From: Pseudomonas iranensis
GTDB taxonomy: Bacteria > Pseudomonadota > Gammaproteobacteria > Pseudomonadales > Pseudomonadaceae
Assembly: GCF_014268585.2 (NCBI RefSeq)
Contig: NZ_CP077092.1
Coordinates: 806,001 to 870,000 of the forward strand
DNA: 64,000 bases
Direction of reading: 5' to 3'
Under the pieces are notes generated by a model, which worked only from the letters and a program-made list of their open reading frames with translations, was not told the origin of the DNA and did no database searches. The translations under genes were made by a program, and so were the position numbers. Below are positions 10,815 through 19,877 of the stretch, one piece after another. The first letter of the stretch is position 1. Every line of letters begins with the position of its first letter.

Positions 10815-12749
10815 GTGTCAGCCGTTCTCTCACTGTTACAAAGCCGTTTGTTGCGGCCGGTGTTCGTTACCCTTGGTATCGCCCTTTTGGTGCAGGTGTT
10901 GGTGGCGGTTGCCCTGACGCGGAGCACGGTGACCGCGCTGGAAGCCGATCTGGCCGTGCGCCTGGGTGCCGACAGCCAGAAACTCTCCGGTGAGCTGGAG
11001 CAGGCCGGGCGTGAAGTCACTTCAAGTCTTGATGCGTTATCGGCCAGCACTCGTCAGCGCCTCACGGCTGGCCTGTCGGCGCGCCTCAAAGAAGAGCAGG
11101 CGCAACTGCGAACGACGCTGGAAAAGGACCTGAAGGATTCGGCCAACGACATGGCGCAGTTGCTTGCATCCGTAGCGCCGCGTGCCATGTGGGACAGCGA
11201 CGTGCCGACGCTCTCGGAGTTCGCCCGCCGCGCCCAGCGCAATCCCAACGTGTTGTTCGTGGTGTATGACGACGCCACCGGCCAGCATCTGACCCGTTAT
11301 CTCAACCGTGAAAACCCGATCAACAAGGCCTTGCTGGAAAAAGGTCAGGGCGAGCGTGCGCTGGATAAAGTGCTGGATGCGGCGAAAAACGATCCTTCGG
11401 TTTACTACCTCGAAGCCTCGATCAATCCCAACGGCGTGGAAATCGGCAAAGTGCTGATGGGCGTGTCCACGGCCTCGGTGGAAAGCGATCTGGCCGAGCT
11501 CGACAAGCGCTTCCTGGCGCTGATTGCCAGCAGCGATCAATTGGTCGGCGACAGCCTCAAAGGCGCAGCCGCGGACAGCGCCAAGGCAATGCAGGCGCGT
11601 CTGCAATCGGCGCAGGGCACCGCTGGCGAAATGAAAGCCAACACCGCGCAAACCGTTCAAGAGGCGGCCGCAACATTGCGCTGGCGCATCGGTGTCGGTC
11701 TGGCGCTGGTCGGTTGCGGCGTGCTGCTGTTGCTGGCCGTGGTGCTCGGTCATCGCGTGGTCAATCGCCTGAAAATGCTCAATGCGGCAATGGACGATCT
11801 GGCAGCAGGCGAGGGCGACCTGACCAAGCGTGTGCAGATCAACAGCAAGGATGAAATCGGCGACATGGCCTCAGCGGTCAATCGCTTTGTGGATAAATTG
11901 CAGCCGATCGTGCGCGAGGCGGGCGATGTCGCGCAGCGCACTGGCGTGGAAATCGGCGCGATGACTTTGCGCAACGCTGGCGCCGATGCCGCTGCCGGAA
12001 TGCAGCGCGATGAAGTGGCGGAAAGCCTGCGCGCGCTGTCGCAAATGGCGGACGAGGCGCAGTCGGAAAGTCAGGCGATGCAGGCGGCGCTGAAGCAGGT
12101 TGTCGATATTCGTCAGGCCACCGATGAGAACACCCGGACTTCGGCGAAGGTTGGCAGCCTGATCGAAGCGCTGGCCGGGCAGGTCGATACCGGGGCGAAA
12201 GTCATTGAGCGACTGGCGCAGCAGAGCGAGCAGATCGAAGTGGTATTGACGGTAATCCACGGAATCGCCGAACAGACCAACCTGCTGGCATTGAACGCTG
12301 CGATCGAGGCGGCGCGGGCCGGTGAGACTGGGCGTGGATTCGCTGTGGTCGCGGATGAAGTGCGCGCCCTGGCGAGCAAAACGCAGAGCTCCACCGGCGA
12401 TATTCAAGCGCACATCGTCGCTCTGCAACAGGGCGCACGTGAGGCAGTCGAGGCGATTGGTCAGGCCGGACGACAGGCCAGCGAAGGTTTGCTGGTCTTG
12501 CGCGACAGTGCGCGCTTGCAGCAATCGGTGCAGGCTTCGGTCGAGCAGGTGCATGCGGCGATCGGTCTGGCGACGCAAGCAGCAGCGCATCAGGCGCAGG
12601 GTGCACAGGCAGTGCGTGGGCGGGTCGAGACGATTCATGCCCAAGCCGAGAAAGCGGCGCAAGCGGTAGTGGAGACCACGGCCAGTGGCAAGGTGCTGGA
12701 TGGTCTGGCGGCGCAGTTGAAGGCTAGCCTGGGACAGTTCCGCGCTTAG
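10815..12749 (+). CDS. Methyl-accepting chemotaxis protein
   Basis: A transmembrane chemoreceptor that passes a periplasmic ligand signal to CheA/CheW. I chose GTG 10815, six bases after GAGGGA (10803-10808), giving 644 aa; an in-frame ATG at 10788 lacks a comparable site. Segments in order: membrane helix 1 ([18 protein letters not shown]), a periplasmic sensing region of about 240 residues that I cannot assign to a ligand class, membrane helix 2 ([21 protein letters not shown]), HAMP ([22 protein letters not shown]), and the coiled-coil signalling domain with hairpin tip [20 protein letters not shown]. There is no C-terminal CheR/CheB pentapeptide tether. The gene stands alone between purA and an iron transporter. 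Confidence 0.93.
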   Translation: MSAVLSLLQSRLLRPVFVTLGIALLVQVLVAVALTRSTVTALEADLAVRLGADSQKLSGELEQAGREVTSSLDALSASTRQRLTAGLSARLKEEQAQLRTTLEKDLKDSANDMAQLLASVAPRAMWDSDVPTLSEFARRAQRNPNVLFVVYDDATGQHLTRYLNRENPINKALLEKGQGERALDKVLDAAKNDPSVYYLEASINPNGVEIGKVLMGVSTASVESDLAELDKRFLALIASSDQLVGDSLKGAAADSAKAMQARLQSAQGTAGEMKANTAQTVQEAAATLRWRIGVGLALVGCGVLLLLAVVLGHRVVNRLKMLNAAMDDLAAGEGDLTKRVQINSKDEIGDMASAVNRFVDKLQPIVREAGDVAQRTGVEIGAMTLRNAGADAAAGMQRDEVAESLRALSQMADEAQSESQAMQAALKQVVDIRQATDENTRTSAKVGSLIEALAGQVDTGAKVIERLAQQSEQIEVVLTVIHGIAEQTNLLALNAAIEAARAGETGRGFAVVADEVRALASKTQSSTGDIQAHIVALQQGAREAVEAIGQAGRQASEGLLVLRDSARLQQSVQASVEQVHAAIGLATQAAAHQAQGAQAVRGRVETIHAQAEKAAQAVVETTASGKVLDGLAAQLKASLGQFRA

Positions 12750-12767
12750 TGTTATCAGGGCTGGCCT

Positions 12768-12835
12768 CTTCGCGAGCAGGCGCGCTCCCACAGGGAAACT
12801 CAATCCATTGTGGGAGCGAGCCTGCTCGCGAAAGC
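12768..12835. repeat. REP pair (inverted)
   Basis: Two inverted copies of the REP palindrome (TCGCGAGCAGG..., then GTGGGAGCGAGCCTGCTCGC) separated by about 16 bases. It lies between the convergent ends of the chemoreceptor and the iron permease and may protect mRNA 3' ends. The left copy has one deviation (GCGCGCTCCC). Confidence 0.9.
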
Positions 12836-12839
12836 GGTA

Positions 12840-14405
12840 TCAGCGGCTCAGATACATCCGCGTCGTCAGCAGATAAACCGGCAACCCCGAGACCACAATC
12901 AACAACGCCGCATAAGGCGCCGCCGCCGCAAACTCGACATTCGCCGTGTGCGCCCAGACTTCGGTCGCCAATGTATTGAGTCCAGTAGGGCTGAGCAGCA
13001 ACGTTGCCGTCAATTCCTTCATCGCATCAAGAAACACCAGCGCAAACGCTGCGCCCAGTGCCGGGAAAATGATCGGCAAGGTCACCCGGCAAAACGCCGT
13101 GAACGACGATGCGCCTAATGTCCGCGCCGCTTCTTCCAGCTGCGGTGCAGCCTTGTTCAGCGCGGTACGGATCGGCGCCTGCGCCAATGGCAGGAACAGC
13201 AGCGCGTAGGCGATCAGCAGCAAGCCTGACGTCTGATACAGCACCGGCACGTAATGCAGGGCGAAATACACCAGCGTCAACGCAATCACCAGGCCCGGCA
13301 GCGCGTGCAGCAGATAAGGCAGGCGTTCGGCCCAGATTGCCAATCTGCCTTTATAGCGCACCACCAGCAGTCCGACCGGTACTGCCAATACCAGGCACAG
13401 CGCCGCGCCGCCCAATGACAATGCCAGCGATGACAACAGCGCCTCGGTGATCGCTGCTACCGGGAACGCCGCCGACGAACCGACCGCCAGCCAGTAGGCC
13501 AACATCCCCAGCGGAACGCCGCTGCCGATAATCGCCAGCAACAGGCAATACAACTGACCTGCCGCCGCCCATGGCCCAAGCTTCACTTGCTCAGCCTGTC
13601 GCGCCGCGCCCTGGCCGGTGCGCACATGCCGGCCCTTGCCACGCACCCGCAGTTCCAGCCACAACAGCAGCAGACACAGCGCCAGCAACACCGCCGAAAG
13701 CATCGCAGCATTGGCGTTGCTGAATTCCAGTTCGAATTGCTGGTAGATCGCCGTGGTAAAGGTTTGCAGGCCAATGATCGACAGCGCGCCGAATTCCACC
13801 AGCATGTGCAGGGCAATCAGCAGCGAACCGGCCAGCAGCGATGGCCACAGCAGCGGCAGGGTGACGCGGAAAAACACGCCCCAGCGATTCTGTCCCAGCG
13901 TGCGGGCGGATTCTTCCAGGGAGGGATCGAGATTGCGCAGGGTGGCGGCAACCGGCAGAAAGATCAGCGGATACTTCGACAGGCTCATCACCAGAATCGC
14001 CCCGCCGAGGCCTTCGAATTGCGCGCTGAGCGAGACCCAGGTGAAGCTGCTGACAAACGCCGGCACCGCAAACGGCAGGCACAGGATCACGCCCCACAGG
14101 CGTCGACCCGGCAGGTTGCTGCGTTCCAGCAGCCACGCCAGCGACAGACCGATCACTGCGCAGGTGACCGTCACGCCGACCATCAATGCCAAGGTGTTGC
14201 GCAGCAGGCCAAACACATACGGGCGCCACAGCAGGTGCAGCGCCTCGGCCCATCCGGCTTGCCAGGCTTTCAGTCCGACATAGGCCAGTGGCAGCAGGCT
14301 CATGACCACCAGCAGCAATACCGGCAGCACCAGCCAGATTGACGGTCTTTTACGTCGTGGCACGTAACCCCCGCGCGCGGCGGGGGCCGATAACGATGCT
14401 GCCAT
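12840..14405 (-). CDS. hitB: Iron(III) ABC transporter permease (HitB/FbpB type)
   Basis: A fused two-domain inner-membrane permease for ferric iron. The 521 aa contain about twelve hydrophobic segments and two ABC-permease EAA loops (EESARTLGQNRWGVFFRVTLPLLWP and, in the second half, EEAARTLGASSFTAFCRVTLPIIFP), the duplicated arrangement of the FbpB/HitB/SfuB family. Its ATG shares one base with the stop of the binding-protein gene upstream, so the two are coupled. No ATP-binding subunit is adjacent; in P. aeruginosa hitAB likewise stands without one. The symbol rests on family resemblance and is less certain than the function. Confidence 0.88.
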   Translation of the reverse strand: MAASLSAPAARGGYVPRRKRPSIWLVLPVLLLVVMSLLPLAYVGLKAWQAGWAEALHLLWRPYVFGLLRNTLALMVGVTVTCAVIGLSLAWLLERSNLPGRRLWGVILCLPFAVPAFVSSFTWVSLSAQFEGLGGAILVMSLSKYPLIFLPVAATLRNLDPSLEESARTLGQNRWGVFFRVTLPLLWPSLLAGSLLIALHMLVEFGALSIIGLQTFTTAIYQQFELEFSNANAAMLSAVLLALCLLLLWLELRVRGKGRHVRTGQGAARQAEQVKLGPWAAAGQLYCLLLAIIGSGVPLGMLAYWLAVGSSAAFPVAAITEALLSSLALSLGGAALCLVLAVPVGLLVVRYKGRLAIWAERLPYLLHALPGLVIALTLVYFALHYVPVLYQTSGLLLIAYALLFLPLAQAPIRTALNKAAPQLEEAARTLGASSFTAFCRVTLPIIFPALGAAFALVFLDAMKELTATLLLSPTGLNTLATEVWAHTANVEFAAAAPYAALLIVVSGLPVYLLTTRMYLSR

Positions 14406-15415
14406 CAGTTCAGGCCAACTTCGCGTTCCAGCTCCAGCGCTTCTTCAGCATTGCCCAGATCCGCCGGAGTGACGTTCGGCGCTTCCAGTTCGCTGAACGG
14501 CTTGAGGCCGCGATCCGATTCCATGCCTTTGTGCAGCGGGTATTCGGCGGTGGTCTGAGTGATCACGCGCTGACCTTCTTCGCTGGCCATGAAGGCGAGG
14601 AATTGCTGGGCTTCTTTTGGATGTTTGCTGGATTTCAGCACGGCAGCACTGGACACGGTGATCAAGCCGCCAGCGTCGCCGCCGGTGAAATAATGCAGCT
14701 TGGAGTCGAGCTTGCCTTTCTCGCGTTGCAGGGCGAACCAGTAGTAGTTGTTCACCAGTACGGTAGCGACTTCGCCGTTTTCCACAGCTTTGAGTGCGAC
14801 CATGTTGTTGCTGTAGGTCTTGCCGAACGCGCGCAGACCGGTCAGCCATTCTTCGGCAGCGTCACGACCGTGCAGTTTGATGATTGCTACGGCCTGCTCC
14901 TGGAAGGCGCCACTGGTCGGAACGAAGCCGACCTTGCCTTGCCACTGCGGCTCGGAGAATTCCATCACCGATTTCGGCAGGTCTTTTTCATCGATCAGTT
15001 TCGGATTGAACGCGACCACGCGCACGCGCGCGGTAACGCCAATCCAGGTACCGTTTGCTGCTACATATTTTTCCGGCAGAACCGCCAGTGTCGCGTCATC
15101 GGCCTTGGCCAGCAGGCCCTGTTCACCAAGGTTATTCAGCGGTGGCGACTCTTCGGTGTAGATCACATCGGCGGGCGAGCGGTCGCCTTCTTCGATGATC
15201 TGGCTCGCGAGCTGGTTGCTGCTGCCTTTGCGCACGTTGACGTGGATGCCGGTCTTGGCTTCGAAAGCCTTGGCAATCGCGTCGCCGACTTCCTTGTGCT
15301 GGCCGTTGTAGAGAGTCAGGGAGACCGCATCGGCAGCCTGGGTGAGGGGAGTGGCGAGCGCCAGGCCGAGGAGGGTGAAGGTCAGGCCTCGGCGCAGGGT
15401 ATTTCGAAACGTCAT
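14405..15415 (-). CDS. hitA: Periplasmic iron(III)-binding protein (HitA/FbpA type)
   Basis: The substrate-binding protein of the ferric ABC transporter. The 336 aa begin with a Sec signal peptide (RRGLTFTLLGLALATPLTQA, cleaved before ADAVSLTLYNGQH). The mature part has the features of class D/iron-type binding proteins: YNGQH at the start, KGSSNQLASQI, DVIYTEE, and the paired tyrosines NNYYWF that bind iron in FbpA-like proteins. It is the first gene of a two-gene operon with the permease. A Fur-like sequence lies 41-60 bases upstream of the start codon. Confidence 0.9.
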   Translation of the reverse strand: MTFRNTLRRGLTFTLLGLALATPLTQAADAVSLTLYNGQHKEVGDAIAKAFEAKTGIHVNVRKGSSNQLASQIIEEGDRSPADVIYTEESPPLNNLGEQGLLAKADDATLAVLPEKYVAANGTWIGVTARVRVVAFNPKLIDEKDLPKSVMEFSEPQWQGKVGFVPTSGAFQEQAVAIIKLHGRDAAEEWLTGLRAFGKTYSNNMVALKAVENGEVATVLVNNYYWFALQREKGKLDSKLHYFTGGDAGGLITVSSAAVLKSSKHPKEAQQFLAFMASEEGQRVITQTTAEYPLHKGMESDRGLKPFSELEAPNVTPADLGNAEEALELEREVGLN

Positions 15416-15455
15416 TCGCAGGGTTCCTCACTGTCGCATTGCAAAAACTTGCAAC

Positions 15456-15475
15456 AATGATAAACGATATTGTTT
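15456..15475 (-). promoter_or_regulatory. Candidate Fur box upstream of hitA
   Basis: The stretch AATGATAAACGATATTGTTT resembles the Fur consensus GATAATGATAATCATTATC imperfectly, with a good TGATAA half and a degenerate second half. It lies immediately upstream of an iron-uptake operon, where Fur control would be expected. The assignment is from position and partial match only. Confidence 0.45.
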
Positions 15476-15542
15476 CTCAAGTGCGCCTTGTGGGGCGACT
15501 GGCGATCCTGTAGGGATGGCGAAATTCAGGAAGCCAGAAACG

Positions 15543-15568
15543 CAAAAACCCGCTTTCGCGGGTTTTTG
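15543..15568 (-). terminator. Terminator of the first tRNA-Leu gene
   Basis: CAAAAACCCGC and GCGGGTTTTTG pair around TTTC, giving an 11-bp stem with a T-run on the minus strand. It lies 33 bases past the tRNA 3' end. A near copy follows the second tRNA gene. Confidence 0.85.
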
Positions 15569-15600
15569 TGAAATCCAAGGCCTGAACCTTGAATTTGAAT

Positions 15601-15687
15601 TGGTGCCCAGAAGAAGACTCGAACTTCCACGACCGTAAGGTCACCAGCACCTGAAGCTGGCGTGTCTACCAATTTCACCATCTGGGC
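15601..15687 (-). tRNA. tRNA-Leu (anticodon CAG)
   Basis: An 87-base class II tRNA on the minus strand. It begins GCCCAGATGGTGAAATTGG and ends in encoded CCA. The anticodon arm is CCAGC-TTCAGGT-GCTGG, so the anticodon is CAG, reading CUG, the main leucine codon in this genome. A long variable arm and the TTCGAGT T-loop are present. Its acceptor stem differs from the neighbouring copy at one pair. Confidence 0.96.
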
Positions 15688-15722
15688 AATCATCGCAAGC
15701 GTTGCCGCTGTTGATGTGGCGC

Positions 15723-15751
15723 ACTATACGGAGGCCTTTTTGATCTGTAAA
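15723..15751 (-). promoter_or_regulatory. Sigma-70 promoter of the first tRNA-Leu
   Basis: On the minus strand TTTACA (15746-15751) and TATAGT (15723-15728) are 17 bases apart, followed by a GC-rich discriminator (GCGCC). The same layout precedes the second copy. GC-rich discriminators are typical of stringently controlled stable-RNA promoters. Confidence 0.8.
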
Positions 15752-15804
15752 CCCCTGATTTGGTTTTAATAAATCAGTGTGAGCAAAAGCTTTCCCGCAA
15801 ATGC

Positions 15805-15830
15805 ACAAAACCCGCTTTCGCGGGTTTTGT
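15805..15830 (-). terminator. Terminator of the second tRNA-Leu gene
   Basis: ACAAAACCCGC and GCGGGTTTTGT pair around TTTC. It lies between the two tRNA genes, so each gene has its own terminator. Confidence 0.85.
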
Positions 15831-15867
15831 GTGAGTGTTGAAACTGATCTAGTCTCAAACTCGAAAT

Positions 15868-15954
15868 TGGTGCCCAGGAGAAGACTCGAACTTCCACGAC
15901 CGTAAGGTCACCAGCACCTGAAGCTGGCGTGTCTACCAATTTCACCACCTGGGC
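15868..15954 (-). tRNA. tRNA-Leu (anticodon CAG), second copy
   Basis: An 87-base tRNA-Leu nearly identical to the copy 267 bases away, with the same CAG anticodon loop TTCAGGT and encoded CCA. The acceptor stem reads GCCCAGG rather than GCCCAGA, with a compensating change on the 3' side (TCTCCTGGGC against TCTTCTGGGC), so pairing is kept. Confidence 0.96.
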
Positions 15955-15990
15955 ATCATCGAAAGCGCTAGTGCGTCGTCGATGGCGCGC

Positions 15991-16019
15991 ACTATACGGA
16001 GCGCCTTTTTAACTGTAAA
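15991..16019 (-). promoter_or_regulatory. Sigma-70 promoter of the second tRNA-Leu
   Basis: On the minus strand TTTACA (16014-16019) and TATAGT (15991-15996) are 17 bases apart, with GCGCGCC just downstream. It reads away from rnr, whose start codon is about 160 bases to the right. Confidence 0.8.
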
Positions 16020-16179
16020 CCCCTGCCGCAGAAAAAACTGAATTTTTTTACCAGCGGCGTTCAAAACGGTGTCGGAGCGTCGATACAAGGCCTTGCACAG
16101 CCTTATAGAAGCGGAAATTTCCCGTTTCCCGGCGCCTATGCCAAACTAACCCGCATATAGACAAGGTGAAAACTCTCTA

Positions 16180-18810
16180 ATGGCCGATTGGCAGTCCCTC
16201 GATCCCGAGGCCGCTCGTGAAGCGGAAAAATACGAAAACCCTATTCCCAGCCGCGAACTGATCCTGGCGCACCTCGCCGATCGGGGTTCGCCTGCTGCCC
16301 GCGAGCAACTGGTCGAAGAGTTTGGTCTGACCACGGAAGACCAGATCGAGGCCCTGCGCCGCCGCTTGCGCGCCATGGAGCGCGACGCTCAACTGATCTA
16401 CACCCGCCGCGGCACCTACGCGCCGGTGGACAAGCTCGACCTGATTCTCGGCCGCATCAGCGGTCACCGTGACGGTTTCGGCTTCCTGGTGCCGGACGAC
16501 GGCAGCGACGATCTGTTCATGAGCCCGGCGCAAATGCGTCTGGTGTTCGATGGTGACCGTGCGCTGGCCCGGGTTTCCGGTCTCGACCGTCGTGGTCGCC
16601 GTGAAGGTGTGATCGTCGAAGTGGTGTCCCGCGCTCACGAAACCATCGTTGGTCGCTACTTCGAAGAAGGCGGCATCGGTTTCGTGGTTGCCGACAATCC
16701 GAAGATCCAGCAGGAAGTGCTGGTCACTCCGGGCCGCAACGCCAACGCGCAGATCGGTCAGTTCGTCGAAGTGAAAATCACCCACTGGCCAACGCCGCGC
16801 TTCCAGCCGCAAGGCGATGTGGTCGAAGTGGTCGGCAACTACATGGCGCCGGGCATGGAAATCGATGTTGCCCTGCGCACTTACGACATTCCGCACGTCT
16901 GGCCTGAAGCGGTTGTGAAAGAAGCCGCCAGGCTCAAGCCGGAAGTTGAAGAAAAAGACAAAGAGAAGCGCATCGACTTGCGCCATCTGCCGTTCGTCAC
17001 CATCGACGGCGAAGATGCCCGCGACTTCGATGACGCGGTCTACTGCGAAGCCAAACCGGGCAAGCTGCGTCTGTTCTCCGGTGGCTGGAAGTTGTACGTG
17101 GCGATTGCCGACGTCTCCAGCTACGTGAAGATCGGCTCGGCGCTGGACAACGAAGCTCAGGTTCGCGGTAACTCGGTGTATTTCCCCGAGCGCGTGATTC
17201 CGATGCTGCCCGAGCAACTGTCCAACGGCCTGTGCTCGCTGAACCCGCAAGTCGATCGTCTGGCCATGGTTTGCGAGATGACCATCTCCAAGTCCGGCGA
17301 AATGACCGACTACTGCTTCTATGAAGCGGTGATCCATTCCCACGCTCGTCTGACCTATAACAAGGTCAGCGCGATGCTGGAAACGCCGAAGGCGACCGAA
17401 GCGCGCAAATTGCGCGGCGAGTACACCGACGTCGTGCCGCACCTCAAACAGCTCTATGCCTTGTACAAGGTATTGCTGGCCGCCCGTCACGTGCGTGGCG
17501 CGATCGATTTCGAAACCCAGGAAACCCGGATCATCTTCGGCTCCGAGCGCAAGATCGCCGAAATCCGTCCGACGGTGCGCAACGATGCGCACAAGCTGAT
17601 CGAAGAGTGCATGCTGGCGGCCAACGTGGCCACTGCCGAATTCCTCAAGAAGCACGAAATTCCTGCGCTGTATCGTGTTCACGCTGGTCCGCCGCCAGAG
17701 CGTCTGGAAAAGCTGCGCGCGTTTCTTGGTGAGCTCGGCCTGTCCCTGCACAAAGGCAAGGACGGTCCGTCGCCGAAGGATTATCAGGCCCTGCTGGCGA
17801 GCATCAAGGATCGTCCGGATTTCCACCTGATCCAGACCGTCATGCTGCGTTCGTTGAGTCAGGCGGTGTACAGCGCTGAAAACGACGGCCACTTCGGCCT
17901 GAATTACGAAGCCTATACCCACTTCACTTCGCCGATCCGTCGTTACCCGGACCTGCTCACGCACCGCGCGATTCGCAGCGTGATCCATTCGAAACAGGAC
18001 ACCCCGCACGTTCGTCGTGCCGGTGCGATGACCATTCCGAAAGCGCGCATCTATCCGTACGACGAAGCGGCGCTGGAGCAGCTTGGCGAGCAGTGCTCGA
18101 TGAGCGAGCGCCGTGCCGACGAAGCGACCCGTGACGTGGTGAACTGGCTCAAGTGCGAGTTCATGAAGGATCGCGTCGGCGAATCGTTCCCGGGCGTGAT
18201 TACCGCCGTTACCGGCTTTGGTCTGTTCGTCGAACTGACCGATATCTACGTCGAAGGCCTGGTGCATGTCACCGCGCTGCCGGGCGATTACTATCACTTC
18301 GATCCTGTGCATCACCGCTTGGCGGGCGAGCGCACCGGTCGCAGTTTCCGTCTTGGCGACACCGTTGAAGTGCGGGTCATGCGCGTCGACCTCGATGAGC
18401 GCAAGATCGACTTCGAGATGGCCGAGAAAACCATCAGCGCGCCGATCGGTCGCAAGAAACGTGGCGCCGAACCCGCTGCGCCTGCTGCCAAAGCTGCGGA
18501 AGAAAAGGCTCCAGCGAAAACCGCCAGCCGTCGTCCGGCCAAGGAAAAGGTCGCCGAAGCCTATCGCCCGAGCGATGCCGTGGCGAAAAACGCCGAGCTG
18601 CGCAAAAGCCGTGAATTGAAGAAGGCCTTGCTGGCCGATGCGAAAAACGGTGGTAAAGCGGCGTCCGGGGGAAAGACCGGACGGTCGGCGCCTGACAGGG
18701 CGACCGACGGCAAGCCAGCCAAGCCGAGCAAACACCGTAAGGGCCCGCCAAAAGCGGGTTCCGCTCCAGCCAAAAGTGGCGGGGCGCGTAAACCGAAGGC
18801 GAAGTCATGA
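16180..18810 (+). CDS. rnr: Ribonuclease R
   Basis: RNase R is a 3'-5' exoribonuclease that degrades structured RNA, including rRNA fragments and, with SmpB/tmRNA, non-stop mRNAs. The 876 aa begin MADWQSLDPEAAREAEKY. In order they show an N-terminal winged-helix region, cold-shock RNA-binding domains, the RNB catalytic domain with DGEDARDFDDAVY (metal-binding aspartates), an S1 domain (GVITAVTGFGLFVELTDIYVEG) and a long Lys/Ala-rich basic tail. The stop overlaps the rlmB start by four bases. It is read divergently from the tRNA genes. Confidence 0.97.
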   Translation: MADWQSLDPEAAREAEKYENPIPSRELILAHLADRGSPAAREQLVEEFGLTTEDQIEALRRRLRAMERDAQLIYTRRGTYAPVDKLDLILGRISGHRDGFGFLVPDDGSDDLFMSPAQMRLVFDGDRALARVSGLDRRGRREGVIVEVVSRAHETIVGRYFEEGGIGFVVADNPKIQQEVLVTPGRNANAQIGQFVEVKITHWPTPRFQPQGDVVEVVGNYMAPGMEIDVALRTYDIPHVWPEAVVKEAARLKPEVEEKDKEKRIDLRHLPFVTIDGEDARDFDDAVYCEAKPGKLRLFSGGWKLYVAIADVSSYVKIGSALDNEAQVRGNSVYFPERVIPMLPEQLSNGLCSLNPQVDRLAMVCEMTISKSGEMTDYCFYEAVIHSHARLTYNKVSAMLETPKATEARKLRGEYTDVVPHLKQLYALYKVLLAARHVRGAIDFETQETRIIFGSERKIAEIRPTVRNDAHKLIEECMLAANVATAEFLKKHEIPALYRVHAGPPPERLEKLRAFLGELGLSLHKGKDGPSPKDYQALLASIKDRPDFHLIQTVMLRSLSQAVYSAENDGHFGLNYEAYTHFTSPIRRYPDLLTHRAIRSVIHSKQDTPHVRRAGAMTIPKARIYPYDEAALEQLGEQCSMSERRADEATRDVVNWLKCEFMKDRVGESFPGVITAVTGFGLFVELTDIYVEGLVHVTALPGDYYHFDPVHHRLAGERTGRSFRLGDTVEVRVMRVDLDERKIDFEMAEKTISAPIGRKKRGAEPAAPAAKAAEEKAPAKTASRRPAKEKVAEAYRPSDAVAKNAELRKSRELKKALLADAKNGGKAASGGKTGRSAPDRATDGKPAKPSKHRKGPPKAGSAPAKSGGARKPKAKS

Positions 18811-19571
18811 GTCAGTTGGAAAAGATCTACGGCGTTCACGCGGTAGAAGCGTTGCTGCGTCACCACCCCAAGCGCGTCAAACAGATCTGGCTGGCGGAAA
18901 GCCGCAACGATCCGCGCGTGCAGACGCTGGTCGAGCTGGCCAACGAAAACCGTGTTCAGGTCGGCCAGGCCGAGCGTCGCGAAATGGACGCCTGGGTTGA
19001 AGGCGTGCATCAGGGCGTTGTCGCTGAAGTCAGCCCAAGTCAGGTGTGGGGCGAGGCGATGCTCGACGAGCTGCTCGATCGCACCGAAGGCGCGCCGCTG
19101 TTGCTGGTGCTCGACGGCGTGACCGATCCGCACAACCTCGGCGCCTGCCTGCGTTCGGCCGATGCGGCCGGTGCGCTGGCGGTGATCGTGCCGAAGGACA
19201 AGTCGGCCACGCTGACGCCGGTGGTGCGTAAAGTCGCCTGCGGCGCCGCGGAAGTTATTCCGTTGGTGGCCGTGACCAACCTGGCGCGCACTCTGGAAAA
19301 GCTTCAGCAGCGCGGTTTGTGGGTGGTCGGCACGGCCGGTGAAGCCGAGGTCAGCATTTACGACCAGGACCTGACCGGTCCGACCATCCTGATCATGGGC
19401 GCCGAAGGCAAAGGCATGCGCCGCCTGACCCGCGAGCATTGCGACTATCTGGTGAACCTGCCGATGGCCGGCAGCGTCAGCAGCCTCAACGTCTCGGTCG
19501 CCACCGGCGTGTGCCTGTTCGAAGCCCAGCGCCAGCGCGGTGCGAAGGCCAAGGCTGCCGCGAAGAAATAA
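18807..19571 (+). CDS. rlmB: 23S rRNA 2'-O-methyltransferase RlmB
   Basis: RlmB methylates the 2'-hydroxyl of G2251 in the 23S rRNA P-loop. At 254 aa it has an N-terminal substrate-binding domain (IYGVHAVEALLRHHPKRVKQIWL) and a SpoU/TrmH knot with DGVTDPHNLGACLRSADAAG, IMGAEGKGMRRLT and LPMAGSVSSLNVSVATG, the three SPOUT motifs. It is joined to rnr by an ATGA overlap, the usual gamma-proteobacterial arrangement. Confidence 0.97.
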   Translation: MSQLEKIYGVHAVEALLRHHPKRVKQIWLAESRNDPRVQTLVELANENRVQVGQAERREMDAWVEGVHQGVVAEVSPSQVWGEAMLDELLDRTEGAPLLLVLDGVTDPHNLGACLRSADAAGALAVIVPKDKSATLTPVVRKVACGAAEVIPLVAVTNLARTLEKLQQRGLWVVGTAGEAEVSIYDQDLTGPTILIMGAEGKGMRRLTREHCDYLVNLPMAGSVSSLNVSVATGVCLFEAQRQRGAKAKAAAKK

Positions 19572-19587
19572 GCTTCACGCAATCAAC

Positions 19588-19677
19588 TGTGGGAGCGAGC
19601 CTGCTCGCGAAAAGGGAGTGTCAGTCGACGTCATTGTTGCCTGGCAGGCCGCATTCGCGAGCAGGCTCGCTCCCACA
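19588..19677. repeat. REP pair (inverted)
   Basis: GTGGGAGCGAGCCTGCTCGC and its inverse lie about 40 bases apart just after rlmB. They separate rlmB from the ribosomal protein promoter. Confidence 0.9.
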
Positions 19678-19730
19678 TTCGTTTACGGTGTCTGGAAGAT
19701 CGGTGATTGTTCAAATATTCACCAATTGCC

Positions 19731-19759
19731 TTGCGCGCCCGCAGTCCCTTCTCTACAAT
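19731..19759 (+). promoter_or_regulatory. Candidate promoter of rpsF-rpsR-rplI
   Basis: TTGCGC (19731-19736) and TACAAT (19754-19759) are 17 bases apart and would start a leader of about 110 bases before rpsF. The leader holds a small hairpin (CCG...GAGCGG near 19848). In other bacteria S6-S18 binds such leaders through a CCG-containing stem for feedback control. Whether that applies here is my inference. Confidence 0.55.
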
Positions 19760-19877
19760 TGCGCCCCTTGCTGTGACGGCAGGCACGCATGTGCCCCGCG
19801 CCAGCAAGTCCATAAGTGTCATTCACTCCTTGTCTGACCGTTTTTGAGCGGCAGGCTACAACCCGTAAGGAGCATTC

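Noticed and set aside
16177..18735. An 852-codon minus-strand frame opposite rnr
   Set aside because: A shadow of the RNase R gene. Composition is His/Gln/Arg/Val-rich as expected from antisense reading, and there is no ribosome site.
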